Shown here in pieces: positions 58,422 to 64,000 of a DNA stretch of 64,000 nt (position 1 is the stretch's first letter; each line of letters opens with the position of its first letter). Both the position numbers and the translations under genes were made by a program. The notes below the pieces were generated by a model. It saw only the letters and a program-made list of their open reading frames with translations. It was not told the origin of the DNA and made no database searches. The stretch lies in the NCBI RefSeq assembly GCF_020097815.1, contig NZ_CP083663.1:1302001-1366000 (forward strand), read 5' to 3'. Source of the DNA: Haloprofundus salinisoli. Lineage in GTDB: Archaea > Halobacteriota > Halobacteria > Halobacteriales > Haloferacaceae.

Positions 58422-60212
58422 ATGACCGACACCGAAGCCATCGCCGAACTCTCGAAACGCCGCGGGTTCTTCTTCCTCTCCAGCGCCGCGTACGGCGGCG
58501 TCGCCGGCTTCTACACGTTCGGCCCGCAGGGTGCGGCGCTGAAGGCGAACGTCGAGTCGGCGTGGCGCGACCGCTTCACTGTCCGAGAGGGGAACCGCGA
58601 GATAGAGGCACCGACTATCATGCCAGAACCCGTCTTCGAGGCCTCCGGCCACCTCGACGGCTTCAACGACATGCTCGTCGAGTGCGCCGCCTGCGGCGAG
58701 AGCCACCGCGCCGACCACCTCGTCGAGGACGTCACCCAGATCGAAGACGCCGAGGCGCTGCCGAACTCCGAAGTCGCCGACCTCATCGCCGACCACGAGA
58801 TCCACTGTCCGAACTGCGGCGAACCACTCGCGGGCCAGCCCGTCGAGAACTTCAACCTCATGTTCAAGACGGACATCGGTCCCGGCGGCGACCAACCCGG
58901 TTATCTCCGCCCGGAGACGGCGCAGGGCATCTTCGTCGAGTTCCCGCGACTGAAGGAGTACGCCCGCGGCCAGCTGCCGTTCGGCGTCACCCAGATCGGT
59001 CGCGCGTACCGCAACGAGATCAGCCCCCGGAAGGGTCTCGTTCGGGTGCGGGAGTTCACGCAAGCGGAGCTCGAACAGTTCATCGACCCCGAGGAGGACG
59101 AACCGAACCTCGACGCCGTTTCGGACGTCGACGTTCGCCTCTACCCGGCGACCGAACAGGAGAAAGACGACGGCGACTACCTGGAGACGACCATCGGCGA
59201 CGCCGTCGAGGCGGGCATCATCGCCAACGAGTGGGTCGGCTACTACCTCGGCGTCGCCAAGGGCTGGTACGAGCGAATCGGCGTCGACATGGACCGCTTC
59301 CGCTTCCGCCAGCACCTGGCGGGCGAGCGCGCCCACTACGCCAGCGACTGCTGGGACGCCGAGTCCGAGGTCGGCGGCGACTGGGTCGAAATCGCCGGGT
59401 TCGCCTACCGCGGCGACTACGACCTCTCGAAGCACGGCGAGTACGGCGACGACGACTTCACCGTGTTCAAGCAGTACGACGAACCGAAGACGGTCGAACG
59501 CGCCGTCGTCGAACCCGACATGAGCTCGCTCGGTCCGGAGTTCGGCGGCGCGGCCGCCGACATCGCCGACGCGCTGCGCGACCTCGCAGCGCGCGACCCC
59601 GACGCCTTCGACAGCGACGAGGTGACCGTCGAGGCCGACGGCGAGGAGTACACCGTCTCGACCGAGGTCGCCGACTTCCGCGTCGAAGAGCAGACCGAGT
59701 CCGGCGAGCACATCACCCCCCACGTCGTCGAGCCGTCGTTCGGCGTCGGCCGCACGGTGTACACGGTGCTCGAACACGCCTACCGCGAGGACGAGGTGGC
59801 GGGTGAGGAGCGTACCTACCTCGCGCTCGAACCCGAAGTCGCGCCGACGTACGTCGGCGTCTTCCCGCTGGTCGGCAACGACGAGCGACTGACCGACCTC
59901 GCACGGGAGCTCGTCCGTGACGTACGCGAGGCGGGTCTCTCCGCCGAGTACGACGACTCGGGTAACATCGGCCGTCGCTACCGTCGCAAGGACGAAATCG
60001 GTACGCCGTTCTGCGTCACCGTGGACCGCGACGGCGTCGAGAGCGACGGCGAGACGACGGTGACGGTACGCGAACGCGACACGACCGCCCAGATTCGGCT
60101 GCCGGTCGACGCGCTCGTCGACGAACTGACCGCGATGCGGTCCGGTCGCAAGACGTTCGACGACCTGCTCGACGCGTACGAACGCGTCGACGCCGACACC
60201 GCGGAGGCGTGA
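58422..60212 (+). CDS. glyS: Glycyl-tRNA synthetase
   Basis: 596 aa, class II alpha2 enzyme. FFFLSSAAYGGVAGFYTFGP and RNEISPRKGLVRVREFTQAE are class II motif regions; VVEPSFGVGRTVYTVLEHAY is motif 3; zinc knuckles CAACGESHRADHL and HCPNCGEPL lie near residue 90-125. It charges tRNA-Gly. The start follows the CBS gene stop by one base and the stop overlaps the next gene as GTGA, so all three form one operon. Confidence 0.97.
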   Translation: MTDTEAIAELSKRRGFFFLSSAAYGGVAGFYTFGPQGAALKANVESAWRDRFTVREGNREIEAPTIMPEPVFEASGHLDGFNDMLVECAACGESHRADHLVEDVTQIEDAEALPNSEVADLIADHEIHCPNCGEPLAGQPVENFNLMFKTDIGPGGDQPGYLRPETAQGIFVEFPRLKEYARGQLPFGVTQIGRAYRNEISPRKGLVRVREFTQAELEQFIDPEEDEPNLDAVSDVDVRLYPATEQEKDDGDYLETTIGDAVEAGIIANEWVGYYLGVAKGWYERIGVDMDRFRFRQHLAGERAHYASDCWDAESEVGGDWVEIAGFAYRGDYDLSKHGEYGDDDFTVFKQYDEPKTVERAVVEPDMSSLGPEFGGAAADIADALRDLAARDPDAFDSDEVTVEADGEEYTVSTEVADFRVEEQTESGEHITPHVVEPSFGVGRTVYTVLEHAYREDEVAGEERTYLALEPEVAPTYVGVFPLVGNDERLTDLARELVRDVREAGLSAEYDDSGNIGRRYRRKDEIGTPFCVTVDRDGVESDGETTVTVRERDTTAQIRLPVDALVDELTAMRSGRKTFDDLLDAYERVDADTAEA

Positions 60213-60799
60213 GCGAACTCACGCGCCGGTTCGTCCACGCGAGCGGAACGAGCATCCCCGCGCTCTACCTGCTCGGCGTCGTCACGTGGCAGGAGCTGGG
60301 GTACGTGCTGCTCGGTCTCTCGGTGCTCGTCTCGGTGCTCGAACTCGCCCGGTTGGGCGTCGGTCTCGACTGGTGGGTGTACCGCAATCTGACCCGCGAG
60401 TACGAACGGGAGAACGTCGCAGGCTACGCGCTGTACATGTACAGCATGACTGCCGTCGCGTGGCTGTTCCCGTGGTTCGTCGCGGTGCCGGGGATGTTGA
60501 TGCTCACCGTCGGCGACCCGATAAGCGGGATTCTGGGCAGCAACGAGGCGGGACGCGCGAAGGAACTCGGCGTCCTCGGCGTCATGTTCCTGGTCTGCTT
60601 CGCGCTGGCGGTGCCGTTCACCACCGGACCGGCGGACGTTTCCCGACTCGTCGGCCTCGGCGCGGCGGCGGCGGGCGCGGCGGGCGCGACGTTCGCCGAC
60701 GGCGTCAAACCGGTCGTCGCGGGCTACGTCGTCGACGACAACCTCTCGATTCCGCCGACGGCCTGCGTCGGCATCGCGGCGGTGCTGTTGGTGGCCTGA
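60209..60799 (+). CDS. Dolichol-kinase/CTP-transferase-like membrane enzyme
   Basis: 196 aa starting GTG, overlapping the glyS stop by four bases. Five to six hydrophobic segments; the catalytic-looking motif GDPISGILGSNEAGR followed by GATFADGVKPVV matches the SEC59/DGK1 and phosphatidate cytidylyltransferase-like fold. It probably phosphorylates a polyprenol or lipid with CTP or ATP. The RKE-type nucleotide loop (RAKELGVLG) is present. Lipid substrate is unknown. Confidence 0.82.
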   Translation: MSELTRRFVHASGTSIPALYLLGVVTWQELGYVLLGLSVLVSVLELARLGVGLDWWVYRNLTREYERENVAGYALYMYSMTAVAWLFPWFVAVPGMLMLTVGDPISGILGSNEAGRAKELGVLGVMFLVCFALAVPFTTGPADVSRLVGLGAAAAGAAGATFADGVKPVVAGYVVDDNLSIPPTACVGIAAVLLVA

Positions 60800-60884
60800 G
60801 TCCGTCCCGGACGGTAGGTACGGTCGGCGTTCGCGGCAGGGAACGACGGTAGAATCTTGGTGCCCGCGTTCAATTCTTCATGGT

Positions 60885-61385
60885 ATGACCGTCTACGAGA
60901 GCGACCTTCCGGGCGTCGGCAAGAAGTTCGAGGTGGAGTTGAACGACGGGAGTCAACTCGTCATCGTCATCCACAACACCGGCAAGCGCGAGCTCTTTCT
61001 CCGCGAATCGCCGGACGCGGACTCCGAGAAACTGTTCGAGCTCTCGGACCGCCTCTCGCGGCAGGTCGGCACCATCATGGAAGGGGCGTACTTCCAACCG
61101 ATTCGGACCGAGACCATCGACACGGTGTTGTCGGACGACACGCTCATCGAGTGGGTGAAGCTCACCGTCGACTCGCCGCTGGTCGGTAAGACGCTCGCCG
61201 AGTCGCAGGTCCGCCAGCGGGTCGGCGTCTCCGTTGTCGCCGTCCAGCGCGGCGACGAGACCGTCTCGAACCCCGGCGCGGACTTTGCGGTCGAGGAAGG
61301 AGACACCCTCGTCGTCATCGGCGGACAAGACGCCTGCCGGGAGTTTCAAGAGTACGCGACCGCAGAGTCGGCAACCGACGAATGA
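60885..61385 (+). CDS. KhtT-like regulatory subunit (TrkA-C domain)
   Basis: 166 aa. An N-terminal beta-rich domain (LPGVGKKFEVELNDGSQLVI) and a C-terminal TrkA-C domain (VDSPLVGKTLAESQVRQRVG and DFAVEEGDTLVVIGGQDACR). It should bind a nucleotide or ion and gate the antiporter at 61451-62650. The ATG at 60885 is chosen; a nearby ATG at 60880 is out of frame. This pair matches the KhtTU potassium/proton antiport system of Bacillus. Confidence 0.88.
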   Translation: MTVYESDLPGVGKKFEVELNDGSQLVIVIHNTGKRELFLRESPDADSEKLFELSDRLSRQVGTIMEGAYFQPIRTETIDTVLSDDTLIEWVKLTVDSPLVGKTLAESQVRQRVGVSVVAVQRGDETVSNPGADFAVEEGDTLVVIGGQDACREFQEYATAESATDE

Positions 61386-61450
61386 ACGGCGGCGCGTACG
61401 CCGCCGAGAGCACGGCAGCGACGGCTCTAGACGAAGGGGGCGGCGGTTAG
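61382..61450 (+). other. 22-codon ORF coupling the two antiporter genes
   Basis: An ATG overlapping the khtT-like stop as ATGA opens MNGGAYAAESTAATALDEGG and two more glycines, ending TAG immediately before the ATG of the antiporter gene (TAGATG). Such a perfect fit between two genes suggests translational coupling, whether or not the peptide has a function. Confidence 0.4.
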
Positions 61451-62650
61451 ATGGCGGCGATGGAACTGTGGCAGGTCGGTGCCCTGTTCGTCAGCATCGC
61501 GGTGGCGGGCACGATAGCGACGCGCGTCGGTCTCTCGGTGATTCCGCTGTACGTCGTCGTCGGGATGCTCGTCGGACCGAACGTGCTCGGGCGGTACGCC
61601 TCCGAGTTCGCGGTCCCGAGCGGCGACATCGTGACGATACTCGCCGAAATCGGCATCGTGCTGTTGCTGTTCTTTCTCGGCTTGGAGTTCAGTCTCGACC
61701 GCCTCTTGGAGGCAAGGCGGCGAATCACCGGTGTGGGGCTGTTAGACCTCGGTGTCAACTTCCCCGTCGGGGTCGGCCTCGGTCTGCTGTTCGGGTGGAG
61801 TCTGCTCGAATCCGCCCTCTTAGGCGGCATCGTCTACATCTCCTCCAGCGCCGTCATCACGAAGTCGCTCATCGACCTCGGCTGGATCGCCAACAGCGAG
61901 AGCGAGCCGATGCTGGGGACGCTCGTGTTCGAGGATCTGTTTATCGCCATTTATCTCGCCGTCGTCGCGGCGCTCGTCGGCGGCAGCGGCGGCCTCGAAA
62001 CGGCTCTCACCGACGTCGCCGTCGCCGTCGCGTTTCTGGGCGTCCTACTGGCGGGCGTCTGGTTCGGCGGGCCGCTGTTCGAGCGGCTGTTCGACGCCGA
62101 TTCCAGCGAGCTGTTCGTGCTCCGCGTGCTGGCGGTGGCGGTGTTCGTCGCCGGTATCGCCCTCGCTATCGGCGTGAGCGAAGCCGTCGCGGCGTTCTTC
62201 GTCGGCATGGGCTTCTCCAGCACCGACCACGTCGAGCGCATCGAACGTCTGCTGACGCCCGTCCGCGACATCTTCGCGGCCGTCTTCTTCTTCTACATTG
62301 GCCTGGGCACCGACCCGCTGCTCGTGGCGACGACGGTGGGGATTCTGGCGATCGCCGTCGTGGCGACGACGCCGACGAAAATCGTCTCCGGGTTCTTCTC
62401 GGGGCGCATCTACGGACTCGACGACCGGCGGTCGCTCCGCGTCGGGTTCGGCATGGTGACACGCGGGGAGTTCTCGCTCATCATCGCCACCGTCGCCGCC
62501 ACCGGTAACGGGCCGGTGATGACGCAGGTGATTCCGGCGTTCGCCGTCGGCTACGTGCTCGTGATGAGTATCCTCGGGACGGTGCTGATGCAGTACTCGG
62601 AGGTGTTCGAGGGCGTACTGCAGCGTCGCCGCTCGGAGACGACGAGCTGA
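61451..62650 (+). CDS. Cation:proton antiporter (CPA2, KhtU-like)
   Basis: 399 aa with about 12 membrane helices. GIVLLLFFLGLEFSLDRLLE, YISSSAVITKSLIDLGW and VRVGFGMVTRGEFSLIIATV are family regions of CPA2 exchangers. There is no soluble C-terminal TrkA domain, since the regulatory subunit is encoded separately just upstream. It probably exchanges K+ or Na+ for protons. ATG at 61451; another at 61460 would remove three residues. Confidence 0.9.
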   Translation: MAAMELWQVGALFVSIAVAGTIATRVGLSVIPLYVVVGMLVGPNVLGRYASEFAVPSGDIVTILAEIGIVLLLFFLGLEFSLDRLLEARRRITGVGLLDLGVNFPVGVGLGLLFGWSLLESALLGGIVYISSSAVITKSLIDLGWIANSESEPMLGTLVFEDLFIAIYLAVVAALVGGSGGLETALTDVAVAVAFLGVLLAGVWFGGPLFERLFDADSSELFVLRVLAVAVFVAGIALAIGVSEAVAAFFVGMGFSSTDHVERIERLLTPVRDIFAAVFFFYIGLGTDPLLVATTVGILAIAVVATTPTKIVSGFFSGRIYGLDDRRSLRVGFGMVTRGEFSLIIATVAATGNGPVMTQVIPAFAVGYVLVMSILGTVLMQYSEVFEGVLQRRRSETTS

Positions 62651-62653
62651 AAA

Positions 62654-63562
62654 TCAGGAGAGTAGTTCCGCCAGCAGCCCGTTCTGGGCGTGCAGGCGAT
62701 TTTCGGCCTGCTGCCAGACGAGCGAGCGCTCGGATTCGAGCACCTCGTCGGTGATCTCCTCGCCGCGGTGGGCGGGCAGACAGTGCATCACCTTCGCGTC
62801 GGCGTCGGCGAGCAGATTTTCGTTCAACTGGAAACCGTCGAACGCCGCCAGTTTCTCCTCGCGCTGGTTCTCCTGACCCATGCTCACCCACACGTCGGTG
62901 TAGACGGCGTCCGCGTCGGCGACGGCGGCTTCGGGGTCCGTCGTCGTCTCCGGTTCCCCGCCGAGTTCGGCCGCGCGCTCCAGCACCGAGGCGTCGATGC
63001 CGTAGCCGTCGGGCGTCGCCACCGTGAGGTCGATACCCGCGAGCGCACAGCCGAGGACGAACGACTGGGCGACGTTGTTGCCGTCGCCGACCCACGCGAC
63101 GTCGACGTCGAAGTCGCCGAACGTCTCGCGGATGGTGAGAAGGTCCGCGAGCGTCTGACAGGGGTGGGCGTCGTCGGTGAGACCGTTGACGACTGGGACG
63201 GTGGCGTACTCGGCGAGTTCTTCGAGGTCCGCGTGGTCGAACAGGCGCGCCATGATGATGTCGACGTAGCCTGACAGCGCGCGAGCGGTGTCCTTGATGG
63301 GTTCGCCGTGGCCGAGGTGGACGTCGTCGGGACCGAGGAAGATGGCGTGGCCGCCGAGTTTCGTCATTCCCGTCTCGAACGACACTCTCGTTCTGGTGCT
63401 CGGCTTCTCGAACAGCATCGCCAGCGTCGCCCGCGGGAACTGCGCGTCGTCCTCACCCGCCTTCAGCGCCGCCGCCCGGTCGAGGACGGTCTCGACCTCC
63501 GCGGCCGAGAGGTCGTCGATGTCGAGGACGTTCGCCGTCTCCAGTTCGGTCGCGGCGGCCAT
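62654..63562 (-). CDS. argF: Ornithine carbamoyltransferase
   Basis: 302 aa from the ATG at 63562 (MAAATELETANVLDIDDLSA). The carbamoyl-phosphate motif STRTRVSFETGM (about residue 54), HPCQTLADLLTIRETFGD, the ornithine-binding VWVSMGQENQREEK and the C-terminal HCLPAHRGEEITDEV are all present. It makes citrulline in arginine synthesis. The start overlaps the lysK-type stop (TGATG), so the two genes are translated together. Confidence 0.96.
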   Translation of the reverse strand: MAAATELETANVLDIDDLSAAEVETVLDRAAALKAGEDDAQFPRATLAMLFEKPSTRTRVSFETGMTKLGGHAIFLGPDDVHLGHGEPIKDTARALSGYVDIIMARLFDHADLEELAEYATVPVVNGLTDDAHPCQTLADLLTIRETFGDFDVDVAWVGDGNNVAQSFVLGCALAGIDLTVATPDGYGIDASVLERAAELGGEPETTTDPEAAVADADAVYTDVWVSMGQENQREEKLAAFDGFQLNENLLADADAKVMHCLPAHRGEEITDEVLESERSLVWQQAENRLHAQNGLLAELLS

Positions 63563-64000
63563 CACGCCCCACCTCCGAGTTTCTCGGCGACGGTCGTGAG
63601 AACCGACACCGACTTCTCGAACTCCGAGAGCGAGAGGTGCTCGTTCGGCGCGTGGTCGAGGTCCGAGTCGCCGGGGCCGTAGGTGACCATCGGACAGTCC
63701 CAGACGCCCGCGTAGAGATTCATGTCGCTCGTCCCGGTCTTGCGGAGCAAGCGGGGGTCGCCGCCCGCCTGCCGGATGGCGACGCGGAACGCCCGCGCCA
63801 CGTCGGTTCGGGGGCTCTCCATTACGGGCGGGATGGGTTCCTGCCAGTGGACGCTCCCGTCGGTGAGTTCACCTTCGGCGACCTCGCGGACGTCCTCGAT
63901 GGTGAGACTGGGCGGGACGCGGAACTGGACGTCGACAGTCGCTTCGACGGCGAAGCCGTCCTCGGTGGGGCCGCCGGCGAAGGTGATGGGTTTGGTCGTC
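63562..64000 (-). CDS. LysK-type M20 amino-acyl hydrolase (5' end outside window)
   Basis: The C-terminal 145 residues or so are present, ending TTVAEKLGGGA. QFRVPPSLTIEDVREVAEG is part of the M20 lid domain and DLDHAPNEHLSLSEFEKSV has the last metal-binding His. It resembles [LysW]-lysine/ornithine hydrolases (LysK) that remove the carrier protein LysW in archaeal lysine and arginine synthesis. Position before argF supports this; generic M20 acetylornithine deacetylase remains possible. Confidence 0.82.
   Translation of the reverse strand, partial: TTKPITFAGGPTEDGFAVEATVDVQFRVPPSLTIEDVREVAEGELTDGSVHWQEPIPPVMESPRTDVARAFRVAIRQAGGDPRLLRKTGTSDMNLYAGVWDCPMVTYGPGDSDLDHAPNEHLSLSEFEKSVSVLTTVAEKLGGGA

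Noticed and set aside
1-64000. tRNA, rRNA, RNase P RNA, SRP RNA or CRISPR array
   Set aside because: I saw no GGTTCGAATC-type T-loop with a matching acceptor stem, no conserved RNase P or SRP motifs, and no spaced direct repeats typical of CRISPR. This is an eye scan, not a covariance-model search.

Overview
The window is high-GC DNA whose proteins are strongly acidic. It carries archaeal information-processing genes (RadA, PolD large subunit, NMD3, archaeal-type glycyl-tRNA synthetase), PspAB, many small haloarchaeal zinc-ribbon and DUF proteins, Tat signal peptides and TTTATA-type promoters. Together these point to a halophilic archaeon of the class Halobacteria. I cannot name the genus from sequence alone. 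The content looks like core chromosome. I see no tRNA, rRNA, CRISPR array, intact insertion sequence or replication origin.

Layout. 1-3.2 kb: an RNA 2',3'-cyclic phosphodiesterase (thpR), then a RadA paralogue divergent from a UV-damage endonuclease. 3.2-8.7 kb: TPR, DUF424 and CBS proteins, then iron-sulphur genes sufS and sufU with thrC between them. 8.7-11.5 kb: canonical radA, pspAB and htpX. 11.7-24.3 kb: housekeeping and poorly known genes (SDR epimerase, phosphoribosyltransferase, NMD3, Tat lipoprotein, Fe-S helicase, YkgJ, PHP phosphoesterase, GNAT, DedA). 24.4-33.7 kb: tetrapyrrole genes hemB, hemL and hemC-sumT-hemD, with the ammonium module amtB-glnK in the middle. 33.9-41 kb: UspA with an APC permease, a DUF2071 pseudogene, a DHH nuclease, a gene-poor stretch of about 950 bp, and an SLC13 permease. 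41-48.4 kb: small proteins, a NifU-type scaffold, an alkaline-phosphatase-superfamily enzyme, ketopantoate reductase, an Azf-like dehydrogenase, and an amidase with a Tat partner. 48.7-55 kb: RDD protein, then the PPC protein-polC operon, in which polC carries a 491-residue intein with homing-endonuclease motifs. 55-64 kb: 5'-nucleotidase, CBS-glyS-dolichol-kinase-like operon, a KhtT/KhtU-like antiporter pair, argF and a partial lysK-type hydrolase.

Most interesting points. (1) radA, the divergent RadA paralogue and uvsE all carry a TTCACTTTC element at one fixed distance from the TATA position. I found no other exact copy in the window, so these genes look like a small DNA-repair regulon. 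(2) The last 13 codons and stop of polC are repeated 119 bp downstream with four differences, all silent (one changes stop TAA to TGA). The same kind of echo, the 3' end of a gene repeated just past its stop with silent changes, appears more weakly at 22.9-23.1 kb and at 16.1 kb. Either an att-like small element or partial allele replacement could leave such marks. (3) There are several short genes or candidate genes (28, 43, 56 and 58 codons, plus candidate coupling ORFs before hemL and khtU). (4) There are two gene remnants: a DUF2071 gene with an internal deletion and a truncated SDR gene.

Genes that appear to work together: hemB/L/C/D with sumT (5-aminolevulinate to uroporphyrinogen III and precorrin-2, hence siroheme and haem); amtB with glnK (ammonium uptake and its control); sufS, sufU and NifU (Fe-S assembly); pspAB with htpX (membrane-stress proteolysis); radA, its paralogue and uvsE (DNA damage); and argF with the lysK-type hydrolase (arginine and lysine biosynthesis).
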